18,420 bases of DNA from Syntrophaceae bacterium UBA2188. GTDB lineage: Bacteria; Desulfobacterota; BSN033; UBA1163. Position numbers and translations under genes: made by a program. How positions within the stretch are numbered: position 1 is the stretch's first letter; each line of letters starts with the position of its first letter. Below are positions 1 through 6,456 of this stretch, piece after piece. Location: the NCBI GenBank assembly GCA_002327985.1, contig DCVM01000016.1, forward strand, positions 1 through 18,420, written 5' to 3'. The notes beneath the pieces were generated by a model. The model searched no databases. It was not told where the DNA came from and saw nothing but the letters and a program-made list of their open reading frames with translations.

Positions 1-33
1 AGAAAAACTCAGGAAACTCCAGTCACTTTTGGC

Positions 34-62
34 TTGACAAAAAAATTAGATTATTCTAAAAA
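34..62 (+). promoter_or_regulatory. Sigma-70-type promoter of the regulator/redox operon
   Basis: A perfect -35 box TTGACA (34-39) is followed after 17 bp by TAAAAA (57-62), which matches four of six bases of the -10 consensus. Transcription would start near 69, inside the operator palindrome at 67-81 and about 25 bp before the regulator's ATG. The position suits an autoregulated promoter serving the whole plus-strand cluster. The -10 is imperfect and no start site is known, so this is a prediction from spacing and consensus. Confidence 0.6.
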
Positions 63-66
63 TATA

Positions 67-81
67 AATGGTAAGACCATT
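67..81. promoter_or_regulatory. FadR/GntR-family operator palindrome
   Basis: The 15-bp sequence AATGGTAAGACCATT is a perfect palindrome around a 3-nt centre. Its core TGGTNNNACCA is the half-site arrangement known for FadR-subfamily GntR regulators such as PdhR and FadR. It lies just after the predicted -10 box and 11 bp before the start codon of a FadR-type regulator. Binding there would block transcription, so autorepression relieved by a small acid ligand is the natural inference. I saw no second copy in the other intergenic regions of the window. Confidence 0.7.
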
Positions 82-92
82 AGGCCAAGATT

Positions 93-794
93 ATGTTTAG
101 ACCTATTAAACATGTCAAGGTTTCGGATGAGATCGTCGATCAGATCCGAAATCTCATCAGCCAGGGAAAGTTAAAACCTGGCGATCGACTTCTCCCCGAA
201 CGAGAACTCATTCGAGAGTTCGATGTCAGCCGACCCTCCCTTAGAGAAGCATTGAATTCACTCATGACGATGGGTTTTTTGGAGGTCAAAGGCAAAAGAA
301 CCTTCGTCAAATCCGTCGCTTCAGAGAGTATGCAGAACCCCCTCTCCCTGATCATCAAGGCAGATACTCAGAAGATCTTCGACCTGATAGAGGTGAGAAA
401 AGCCATAGAAACATGGGGGGCCTACCATGCTGCCCAGAGGGCGACAGAAGAGGATATTAACCAATTAAAGAATATTATCGAGGAAATGAAAAAAGCCTTT
501 GAGTCGGGACGATCCTGGGAAAAGCAGGACGCTGATTTTCACCTGGGCATTGCTCAGGCAACCCATAACACCATCCAAACCCACGTGATGTCCACCATCT
601 ATGATCTTCTCAGGGAATCCATGGCAAGGGTTTTAAAAAGTGACCGATCCAGGGTGAAGAAATTGCTTGATCAACATCATAAAATATTCAACGCCATTAA
701 AAACCATTCTCCTGATAAAGCCAGGGAAAAAACCCTTGAGCATTTGAATTATGTCGAATCCGAGGTGAAAGCATCAACAGGTCACAGGGAATAA
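93..794 (+). CDS. FadR/GntR-family transcriptional regulator (FCD domain)
   Basis: A 233-residue cytoplasmic DNA-binding regulator. Residues about 7-72 form the GntR winged helix-turn-helix, with the recognition part LPERELIREFDVSRPSLRE and a wing ending near KGKRTFV. Residues about 95-220 are an all-helical FCD ligand domain that keeps the usual metal/ligand residues: D146 and H150, H195 or H196, and H217. Family members sense small carboxylic acids (lactate, glycolate, pyruvate, acyl-CoA) and often control the adjacent oxidase genes, as LldR and GlcC do. Only 17 bp separate it from the GlcD-type gene, and a matching palindrome sits upstream, so it probably controls itself and the downstream redox cluster. 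The ligand cannot be read from sequence; a 2-hydroxyacid is the best guess from context. Confidence 0.9.
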   Translation: MFRPIKHVKVSDEIVDQIRNLISQGKLKPGDRLLPERELIREFDVSRPSLREALNSLMTMGFLEVKGKRTFVKSVASESMQNPLSLIIKADTQKIFDLIEVRKAIETWGAYHAAQRATEEDINQLKNIIEEMKKAFESGRSWEKQDADFHLGIAQATHNTIQTHVMSTIYDLLRESMARVLKSDRSRVKKLLDQHHKIFNAIKNHSPDKAREKTLEHLNYVESEVKASTGHRE

Positions 795-811
795 AAAGGG
801 AGTACCTAAAA

Positions 812-2185
812 ATGTTAGAGAAAGGAAAACTCATAGAGATTGTTGGTCAGGAGAATTTTACCGATCAGTTGGAAGAGTTGGTCCCTTACAGTTATGACGC
901 TTCGATGAATGTTCATCGACCTGATGCGGTCGTCTGGCCTGAATCAACCGAGCAGGTGGTTGAGATCATCAAGTTTGCTAACGAACATAAAATCCCCGTT
1001 GTCCCGCGAGGTGCAGGCACCAGTCTCAGCGGCGGAGTGATCCCGATCAAAGGGGGTATTATCATTGATCTTGCCCGAATGAATCGAATTCTTGAGATCA
1101 GCATCGAAAACCGCTACGCCCGTGTTCAGGCCGGTGTGGTCTGTGACGATCTCAACAGGGCACTGGCCAAACGTGGATTCGTTTTTCCTCCGGATCCTGC
1201 AAGCAGCACCGTTGCTACTATTGGAGGAAATGTCGCTACCAACGCCGGAGGAATCAAGGGGGCCAAGTATGGTACCACCCGGGACTATGTGCTGGGTCTT
1301 CAAGTGGTTCTGCCAACCGGAGAAGTCATGCATACAGGGTCTTATACGATGAAATGTGTTTCGGGTTATGATTTGGCTAAGCTTTTCATCGGGGCAGAAG
1401 GCACCTTGGGAGTAATCACTGAAGTTACATTAAAAATCAATCCCCTTCCCCGTCATGCCATGACGGCCGTAGCTACTTTTGCCAAATTGGAAGATGCGGG
1501 AAAGGCCATCTTTCAGACCATGACCAGCGGAGTATTGCCGAGCGTCATGGAAATTCTTGATAAGGTCACGCTTAAATCTATAAAAGAGAATACAGATATT
1601 GATCTCCCCGATGCGGAGGCCATGATCTTGACGGAAACAGATGGCTTTACCTGGGAAGAGGTCGAAGCCCAAATGGAAGTCGTCCTTGGCGTTCTCAAAG
1701 AAAATAATCCAATCTCAATCAAAACGGCTAAAGATGAAAAAGATCGTCTCAATCTCTGGAAAGCTCGTAAGTCCTCTTACGCTACCCTTGCCCGGGCGAG
1801 CAACAGCTTTGTATTAGATGATGTCACCGTTCCCATTTCCAAAATTCCGGACCTACTGGTGGGGATCCAGGAGATCGCTCAAAGACATGGTCTTGTCGTT
1901 GCCACCTATGGGCATGCTGGAGACGGTAACCTCCATCCTCAAATCCTCTATGATGAATACGATCCTGAGCAAGTGGAGAGGATGGAGAAAGTGGAAGAAG
2001 AACTTTTCAAACTTGCCATTTCCCTCAATGGAACCCTCACGGGTGAACATGGCATCGGCCTTTCTAAAGCCAACTATATGACATTGGAACACGATCCTGT
2101 AGAGATGGCATTGATGCGGCAGATCAAGAAAACATTGGATCCCAACAACATCATGAATCCCGGGAAAAGAGCACTGGATGGATAA
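812..2185 (+). CDS. glcD: GlcD/D-lactate dehydrogenase-type FAD-binding oxidoreductase
   Basis: A 457-residue flavoprotein oxidising a 2-hydroxyacid (glycolate, D-lactate or similar) to the 2-oxoacid. Residues about 38-210 form the PCMH-type FAD domain with the pyrophosphate-binding loop PRGAGTSLSGG (65-75) and the GGNVATNAGG segment near 138. Residues about 215-455 form the FAD-oxidase C domain, with YGHAGDGNLHP (H368, H375) and GEHGIG (E412, H413) as metal/substrate residues. Length is normal for the GlcD family. The ATG has a GGGAG ribosome-binding site. Its family partners are CCG-domain iron-sulfur proteins, and one follows directly, so electrons probably leave through it. The substrate cannot be settled here. 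The gene symbol is by family; D-lactate dehydrogenase is equally possible. Confidence 0.88.
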   Translation: MLEKGKLIEIVGQENFTDQLEELVPYSYDASMNVHRPDAVVWPESTEQVVEIIKFANEHKIPVVPRGAGTSLSGGVIPIKGGIIIDLARMNRILEISIENRYARVQAGVVCDDLNRALAKRGFVFPPDPASSTVATIGGNVATNAGGIKGAKYGTTRDYVLGLQVVLPTGEVMHTGSYTMKCVSGYDLAKLFIGAEGTLGVITEVTLKINPLPRHAMTAVATFAKLEDAGKAIFQTMTSGVLPSVMEILDKVTLKSIKENTDIDLPDAEAMILTETDGFTWEEVEAQMEVVLGVLKENNPISIKTAKDEKDRLNLWKARKSSYATLARASNSFVLDDVTVPISKIPDLLVGIQEIAQRHGLVVATYGHAGDGNLHPQILYDEYDPEQVERMEKVEEELFKLAISLNGTLTGEHGIGLSKANYMTLEHDPVEMALMRQIKKTLDPNNIMNPGKRALDG

Positions 2186-2186
2186 G

Positions 2187-2376
2187 AACTGGAACAATGG
2201 AATAATGGAAGATTGGAATATTGGGTAAAGGATTGGAAAAAATTGAAGAAAGAAAAAATGAAAGGAAAAGGAAAGGGTTTGAATTTTTTGGGTTACCCAT
2301 TATTCCATTATTCCACCATTCCACCTTTCCAGTTTATTCAATTATTCCATCATTCCAATTTTCCAATATTCCATTC
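2187..2376 (+). repeat. Octamer-period inverted array between glcD and the first Fe-S gene
   Basis: Starting 2 nt after the glcD stop, the plus strand reads CTGGAACA, ATGGAATA, ATGGAAGA, TTGGAATA, TTGGGTAA, an exact 8-nt period (2187-2228). After a 64-nt purine-rich spacer, 2293-2335 is its imperfect reverse complement, beginning TTACCC and running in TTCCA octamers. A second TTCCA octamer run fills 2336-2376, up to the GAGGAGGG ribosome-binding site of the next gene. The two arms could fold into a stem of about 42 bp in the mRNA. No protein-coding content is believable here. Confidence 0.85.
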
Positions 2377-2391
2377 TTTTGAGGAGGGTCA

Positions 2392-3498
2392 ATGTCTAAT
2401 CAACTAAAGTTGGATGAAAAACGACGAAAGGCGATAACCCAGTGTTCCCGTTGTGGATTTTGCCGGGCCGTCTGTCCTATCTTTGATTTAACCAAAAGGC
2501 CCATCACCAACGCCCGTGGCAAGATGATTCTCTTGAAGGAGGTCATGGAAGGTAAGCTCCCTGTGACTGAGGGGGTGGCCCAGGCCCTACTCCGCTGCAC
2601 CACCTGCATGAATTGCACAGTCAACTGTCCTTCTGGTGTAGATCCCCAAGAGATATTTAAGGCTGCCCGGAAAGATTTGGTGGGGATGGGTTTTGACAAC
2701 CTTTTTAAGAAAATGGGCGAGGTCATTGAAAAATACGGAAACATCTATGGAGAGGAAGAAAGGCACGATTGGGGGCACAAAAAGAGCCGTGCACCTTATG
2801 TCCTCTTTGTGGGTTGTGTGGGGACTTTCAGAGAAGAAGAGAGTGTGGAAGAAACCATTCGCCTCCTTGATCTTTCAAAAGTTGATTTCACCATGATTGA
2901 TGAAGTGTGCTGCAGCGGGGTGATGGAGGATGTTGGTTACAGCATCAAGGGAGAGTTAGCCCAGCGAAATGTTCAGGCACTCCAGAAAACCGGGGCAAAA
3001 ACATTGATCACCACCTGTCCATACTGTTACCGGGTGTTCAAAGAACATCCTTCTTACAAAGATTTAGGGATGGAAATCAAGCACATCACTCAATTTCTCA
3101 AAGACTTTGATTTTGGCGTGAAGACCAATAAAAAAGTGACTTACCACGATCCCTGCGATCTGGGCCGCCATGCCGGCATCTACGACGAACCGAGGGAAAT
3201 CATCCGAAAGATCGCTCCCAACTTTGTGGAGCCGAGGCGGACCAGAGAAAATGCTATGTGTTGTGGCTCGGGGGGTGGGCTCAGGGGTTCGTTTCCTGAG
3301 GACTCCATTGAAATTTCAAGAAGTCGCTTGAGCCAGATCATCGAGGAGACAGGGGCCGAAATTTTGCTCACGGAATGTCCTTCCTGTCTGCACAATTTCC
3401 AAAATGCCAAGCTACGAAAACAAAAGATTGAAATTTATAATATTACAGAGTTCATTGCCAAACTCATACAGGAACAACAAAAGAAGGAAGCAGCCTAA
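2392..3498 (+). CDS. GlcF/HdrD-like iron-sulfur protein with two CCG domains
   Basis: A 368-residue electron-transfer protein. Two ferredoxin-type 4Fe-4S motifs lie at the N-terminus (C18, C21, C24, C28 and C69, C72, C75, C79). Two cysteine-rich CCG domains follow: C142, C173-C174, C209, C212, and C255, C290-C291, C329, C332. This matches GlcF of glycolate oxidase, LldE-type proteins, HdrD and DsrK. In HdrD-type proteins the CCG domains hold the noncubane clusters that handle disulfides. The first CCG domain reads CCSG instead of CCG, so one cluster may differ or be absent. A strong GAGGAGGG site precedes the ATG. It most likely takes electrons from the GlcD-type flavoprotein encoded upstream; transfer onward to the lipoyl carrier or the second HdrD-like protein is inference. 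Confidence 0.88.
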   Translation: MSNQLKLDEKRRKAITQCSRCGFCRAVCPIFDLTKRPITNARGKMILLKEVMEGKLPVTEGVAQALLRCTTCMNCTVNCPSGVDPQEIFKAARKDLVGMGFDNLFKKMGEVIEKYGNIYGEEERHDWGHKKSRAPYVLFVGCVGTFREEESVEETIRLLDLSKVDFTMIDEVCCSGVMEDVGYSIKGELAQRNVQALQKTGAKTLITTCPYCYRVFKEHPSYKDLGMEIKHITQFLKDFDFGVKTNKKVTYHDPCDLGRHAGIYDEPREIIRKIAPNFVEPRRTRENAMCCGSGGGLRGSFPEDSIEISRSRLSQIIEETGAEILLTECPSCLHNFQNAKLRKQKIEIYNITEFIAKLIQEQQKKEAA

Positions 3499-3507
3499 CG
3501 GCTATCT

Positions 3508-3726
3508 ATTGGAATGTTGGAATATTGGAATAATGGGATACTGAGGGTCAAGTAAAAAGTCTCCTTTTGTCAACCTGAATTCATTTCAGGGTCTCATTTG
3601 TTAGATGCTGAATCAAGTTCAGCATGACATTTCTTGAGATTTTTGACTTTTTACGGTTTCATCAACATTGGGTTGCCTATTTTGTTTTATTAAAACCCAT
3701 CATTCCACTTTTCCATTGTTCCATTT
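3508..3726 (+). repeat. Octamer-period inverted array with a MITE-like insert in its loop
   Basis: The left arm (3508-3540) begins 9 nt after the stop codon and reads TTGGAATG, TTGGAATA, TTGGAATA, ATGGGATA on the coding strand. The right arm (3695-3726) is the complementary series beginning AACCCATCATTCCA and continuing in TTCCA octamers up to the next gene's ribosome-binding site. The loop between them holds the separate 103-bp element at 3552-3654. The layout matches the array behind glcD, including the closing TGGG/CCCA octamer. Confidence 0.75.
3552..3654. mobile_element. MITE-like dispersed element, copy 1 (complete)
   Basis: A 103-bp element bounded by perfect 10-bp terminal inverted repeats (GTAAAAAGTC at 3552-3561, GACTTTTTAC at 3645-3654). 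Inside are two hairpin-forming segments, CCTGAA...TTTCAGG and ATGCTGAA...TTCAGCAT, which also pair with each other. Related copies lie at 7540-7600 (core only) and 18349-18420 (cut by the window end). It has no coding capacity, so it would be non-autonomous. No clear target-site duplication is visible. Confidence 0.65.
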
Positions 3727-3747
3727 TAAAACAAAGGGGGTAGAAAG

Positions 3748-4170
3748 ATGAACATCGAGGGATATGAATTTCCAGAAGGACTTTATTACGACAAGAATCA
3801 TTTTTGGGCTCGCGTGGAAGGCGATCTGGTGGTCATGGGAATGAATGATTATGCTCAGAAGATGGCGGGAAGCATTGTTTATGTGGGGCTCCCTCCAGAA
3901 GGAAAAAAACTTGTCCAGGGGAAAAATTTTACCAAGATTGAATCAGGGAAGTGGCTCGGAAAAGTCTTTTCTGTAGTCAGCGGTGAATTGGTGGCCGTGA
4001 ACGAAGAATTAGAAAGGAGAGCCAAGTTGATCAATGAGGATTGTTACGGGAAAGGATGGATGTTTAAGATCAAACCCGATAACCTGGATGAACTCAAGAA
4101 TCTCATGACCGATCCTGCCGTTATTCAGGAGTGGCTCAAGACGGAAATCGCCGAACACGGCAAAAAGTAA
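3748..4170 (+). CDS. GcvH-like lipoyl carrier protein (LbpA-like)
   Basis: A 140-residue protein of the glycine cleavage H-protein fold. It keeps the N-terminal hydrophobic strands, a middle segment corresponding to the ESVKA region of GcvH (IESGKW, with K68 as the predicted lipoylated lysine), the VSGELVAVNEEL turn, and the C-terminal GWMFKIKP strand. An AAAGGGGG ribosome-binding site supports the ATG. No gcvP, gcvT or lpd gene is nearby. Instead it lies between two HdrD-like iron-sulfur genes, with a lipoate ligase gene downstream. Known precedents are the LbpA proteins of sulfur oxidisers, GcvH homologues that work with an Hdr-like complex rather than in glycine cleavage. A role as a swinging dithiol/disulfide electron or substrate carrier is inferred. 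An ordinary GcvH acting in trans with a glycine cleavage system elsewhere is the main alternative. Confidence 0.85.
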   Translation: MNIEGYEFPEGLYYDKNHFWARVEGDLVVMGMNDYAQKMAGSIVYVGLPPEGKKLVQGKNFTKIESGKWLGKVFSVVSGELVAVNEELERRAKLINEDCYGKGWMFKIKPDNLDELKNLMTDPAVIQEWLKTEIAEHGKK

Positions 4171-4191
4171 ACATGATGGAGGCAGGAGGAG

Positions 4192-4204
4192 CGGCCTTTT
4201 AGGC
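4192..4204. other. Short GC-rich palindrome in the gcvH-like/hdrD-like gap
   Basis: GGCCTTTTAGGCC forms a 5-bp stem with a 3-nt loop, 21 nt after the stop of the lipoyl carrier gene. There is no following T-run, so it is not a convincing terminator. It could slow or shield the transcript end, or be a chance remnant. Confidence 0.3.
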
Positions 4205-4241
4205 CTTGATGACAGAGGCTAAATCTCTTGCTTCAAACGCC

Positions 4242-4260
4242 TGCCTGCGGTAGGCAGGAA
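4242..4260. repeat. REP-like palindrome CCTGCCT...AGGCAGG, copy 1
   Basis: CCTGCCTGCGGTAGGCAGG has 7-bp arms extended by a G-T pair around a 3-nt loop. A related CCTGCCT...AGGCAGG palindrome lies at 5559-5578. Both are intergenic within the same cluster. The form is that of a small dispersed palindromic repeat; no function can be assigned. Confidence 0.5.
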
Positions 4261-4264
4261 GTGC

Positions 4265-4284
4265 TCCTCAAGCGTAGCGCTCCT
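4265..4284 (+). repeat. Shared leader motif, copy 1 (17 nt before the hdrD-like start)
   Basis: The 20-mer TCCTCAAGCGTAGCGCTCCT occurs here in sense orientation, 17 nt upstream of the ATG at 4302. It recurs perfectly in sense orientation 14 nt upstream of the MBL-hydrolase start (14033-14052, minus strand). It contains a small AGCG-TAG-CGCT hairpin, and GCTCCTCAA is directly repeated around it at this copy. It may be a dispersed repeat or a shared 5' leader element. Confidence 0.55.
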
Positions 4285-4301
4285 CAATCCTAAGGCAAAG
4301 A

Positions 4302-5489
4302 ATGAAACTTACAGCTCTTTCACCTAAACAGTTAGTCGAGATTGAAGCCTGCACTCGATGTGGCGAATGCCTGAAGGTCTGCCCTGTATATATTCAAAGA
4401 GGCGATGAGGAAATTGATCCTCGCGGAAAAATTCAGACCCTCAAATCTTTTATCCGCGGCCAATACGGACTATGGGCGAAGATTTTTGGTCCGAAGAAAT
4501 TGGATGAAGAAAAATTAAAAAAATTCTCAGAAATGGTTTACCGCTGCACCCTTTGTGGCGAATGCAACGTCAGTTGCCCTGTTTCGATCGATGCGAAACA
4601 TCTCTGGACTGCTTTGCGGGAGACCTTGGTAGAGATGGGTCATTTTCCCGAAGCCGCCAAGCGGATGAAGTCCAATGTCCTCAATGCTCATAATGTCTCT
4701 GGAGATGAGAACGAAGAAAGAACAGAGTGGCTGGAGTTCCTGGACGAACTCCCTGATCATCAATATCAAAAAGAAAAAGCCGAGGTAGCCTTTTTCGTTG
4801 GATGCGTGGCCTCCTTTTTTCCTCTGGTTCAAAAGATTCCCTTGGCCTTTGTTGAAATCCTGAACAAAGTAGAAGTTGACTTTACTCTCCTCGGTGGAGA
4901 AGAGTGGTGCTGTGGCTTTCCTCTGATCGGTGCAGGAATGAGAAAAGAAGCAGAGGTTCTGATCCAGCACAACCTGAAAATGATAAAAGAAAAAGGTGTA
5001 AAGAGGGTGGTCTTTGCTTGCCCTTCCTGCTACCATACCTGGATGGAGGAGTATAAGACGGATGTCGAAATCTTTCACTCCACCCAATTCATTAAAAAGC
5101 TCATTGACGAGGGAAAGATCACCTTCAAAGAAAAAAAGATAAAAGTTACCTACCACGATCCGTGCGATTTGGGGAGAGCAAGTGGAGTTTATGAAGCACC
5201 GAGAGAAATCCTTCAAGCTATCCCTGGGGTGGAATTGATTGAGATGGAGAACAATAGGGAGCAGTGCAAGTGCTGTGGCGGTGGGGGCAATTTAGAGATG
5301 GTGGATCCAGAACTCTCAGCAGCTCTGGCCCAAGAGAAAATCAACCAGATCCAAGCCACAGGGGCCGATACGGTCATCACGGCTTGTCAGCAATGTGTCC
5401 GTACCATATTGACCACAGCCCGGAGAAAAGAAATTCCCATTGTGGCGATGGATATCACAGAGTTTGTATTGAAAAACATGAAAGCATAG
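4302..5489 (+). CDS. HdrD/DsrK-like iron-sulfur protein with two CCG domains
   Basis: A 395-residue soluble or membrane-associated redox protein, distinct from but paralogous to the one at 2392. It has two 4Fe-4S motifs (C17, C20, C23, C27 and C82, C85, C88, C92) and two complete CCG domains (C168, C203-C204, C240, C243, and C288, C324-C325, C362, C365). Both CC motifs are followed by G, as in catalytic HdrB/HdrD subunits. The membrane cytochrome gene follows, an arrangement seen in hdrDE, dsrKM and hmeDC. It is therefore the likely partner that exchanges electrons with the quinone pool through that cytochrome. Its thiol/disulfide substrate could be the lipoyl carrier encoded upstream, which is inference. 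The ATG has only a weak AAGG site. Confidence 0.88.
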   Translation: MKLTALSPKQLVEIEACTRCGECLKVCPVYIQRGDEEIDPRGKIQTLKSFIRGQYGLWAKIFGPKKLDEEKLKKFSEMVYRCTLCGECNVSCPVSIDAKHLWTALRETLVEMGHFPEAAKRMKSNVLNAHNVSGDENEERTEWLEFLDELPDHQYQKEKAEVAFFVGCVASFFPLVQKIPLAFVEILNKVEVDFTLLGGEEWCCGFPLIGAGMRKEAEVLIQHNLKMIKEKGVKRVVFACPSCYHTWMEEYKTDVEIFHSTQFIKKLIDEGKITFKEKKIKVTYHDPCDLGRASGVYEAPREILQAIPGVELIEMENNREQCKCCGGGGNLEMVDPELSAALAQEKINQIQATGADTVITACQQCVRTILTTARRKEIPIVAMDITEFVLKNMKA

Positions 5490-5596
5490 GATTCAAGGGG
5501 TCGAGGGGTTCAGGGATCCAGTGAAAATCCTTAAGATAACCACTTAAACCCTGGAACCCCTGCCTACTGGCAGGCAGGCTTGAATCCTCGAACCAT
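5488..5596 (+). repeat. Octamer-period inverted array (GGGGTTCA family), copy 1
   Basis: Beginning at the stop codon of the hdrD-like gene, the coding strand reads ATTCAAGG, GGTCGAGG, GGTTCAGG, GATCCAGT with an 8-nt period. After a short spacer, 5541-5596 holds the opposing arm (AACCCTGGAACCCC...TTGAATCCTCGAACC), interrupted by the CCTGCCT palindrome. The right arm runs to within 8 nt of the ATG of the membrane protein and covers the place where its ribosome-binding site should be. Confidence 0.7.
5559..5578. repeat. REP-like palindrome CCTGCCT...AGGCAGG, copy 2
   Basis: CCTGCCTACTGGCAGGCAGG has the same 7-bp arms as the copy at 4242-4260 and is embedded in the right arm of the octamer array before the cytochrome gene. 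An alternative TGCC-TACT-GGCA hairpin is possible within it. Confidence 0.5.
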
Positions 5597-5603
5597 TAAA
5601 AAA

Positions 5604-6449
5604 ATGGACAAACATCTCATCTTCTACATCATGTTTTTCCCAACGCTGATCTTCTTCTTCTGGGGAATGGGCCTCCATGTCAGCATGTGGTTGGAGGGAA
5701 CCCTTGAAGGAGCGGAGAAGGCCACCAAACGGGAGAAACTCAAGATTTATATCGGGAGAGGCTGGCGAGGATTCTGGGCCAGGCCGGGTTGGTACATAAA
5801 AACCCTCATCACGGAAGTTATCTTTCATCGAAAACTCTTCAGCAAGTCTTTTTACCGATGGCTCGCTCATACACTGCTCGTATTCGGCTTTATTGCCACC
5901 TTTGTCGTGGATATGATCAAGGGATTTACGACCGGGTATCTTGTTGAACTCAGCCATATCCTTCCATTTTTTTCTTTTGCCCATGTCTTTGAGACAGGTG
6001 CGATCCGTCCTTTCCTCGATTTTTTTCTGGAATTTTTTAGTTTTCTCATCCTGATGGGTTGTATGATGGCGATTGTCCGTCGCTTTGTAATACGCCCTGA
6101 TCAACTCCGTACAGAAGAAGAAGACATCACCACTTTAGTCTTCATCCTTTTTCTTTCACTTTCCGGGTTTTTTATCGAAGGCTATCGTATCGCCCATCCT
6201 GAAGTGGCTCAGGCAAAAATTTTCTTGGCCAACTTTACTCCTGCCAGCGCTAATAATTGGATTTCATTCGGGGGTTACTTTCTATCTCAATTTTTGAGGG
6301 ACGTAAAAATCAATGCCGATTTCCTTTGGTATTTTCATGTGGTGCCCAGCCTTATCTTTTTCATTTATATTCCTCACAGCAAACTGCTTCACATCTTCAC
6401 CTCTTCCATGACCGTTATTTCCGACCGCCAAAAATCATTGGGAAAGTGA
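5604..6449 (+). CDS. HdrE/DsrM/NarI-like b-type cytochrome membrane subunit
   Basis: A 281-residue integral membrane protein with about five hydrophobic helices (residues roughly 5-27, 86-107, 137-160, 175-196, 241-265). Histidines suited to b-heme ligation include H89 in helix 2 and H245, H258 and H263 in or after helix 5. The closing pattern FHVVPSLIFFIYIPHSKLLH is typical of NarI/DsrM/HdrE-type subunits. These subunits pass electrons between menaquinone and a cytoplasmic HdrD/DsrK-type partner, here encoded just upstream. I chose the ATG at 5604. An in-frame TTG at 5580 would add eight residues encoded by the repeat array. Neither start has a clear Shine-Dalgarno site. It is tightly coupled to the lipoate ligase gene (7-nt gap). 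Confidence 0.82.
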   Translation: MDKHLIFYIMFFPTLIFFFWGMGLHVSMWLEGTLEGAEKATKREKLKIYIGRGWRGFWARPGWYIKTLITEVIFHRKLFSKSFYRWLAHTLLVFGFIATFVVDMIKGFTTGYLVELSHILPFFSFAHVFETGAIRPFLDFFLEFFSFLILMGCMMAIVRRFVIRPDQLRTEEEDITTLVFILFLSLSGFFIEGYRIAHPEVAQAKIFLANFTPASANNWISFGGYFLSQFLRDVKINADFLWYFHVVPSLIFFIYIPHSKLLHIFTSSMTVISDRQKSLGK

Positions 6450-6456
6450 GAACAAA

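Noticed and set aside
2187..2376. CRISPR-like array
   Set aside because: Units are 8 bp with no unique spacers, arranged as opposed arms. No cas genes are present.
2213..2407. Small reading frame of 64 residues between glcD and the first iron-sulfur gene
   Set aside because: It is made of the spacer and TTCCA octamer array, has no ribosome-binding site, and overlaps the next gene's start. The peptide is low-complexity.
3552..3654. Insertion sequence
   Set aside because: Only 103 bp with short terminal repeats, no transposase and no target duplication found. Called MITE-like instead.
3748..4170. Part of a glycine cleavage operon
   Set aside because: No gcvT, gcvP or lpd in the window. The neighbours are redox genes. 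Kept only as an alternative.
4527..5216. Long antisense reading frame opposite the hdrD-like gene
   Set aside because: It is the shadow of a gene with conserved cysteine motifs on the plus strand. The antisense protein shows no recognisable domain.
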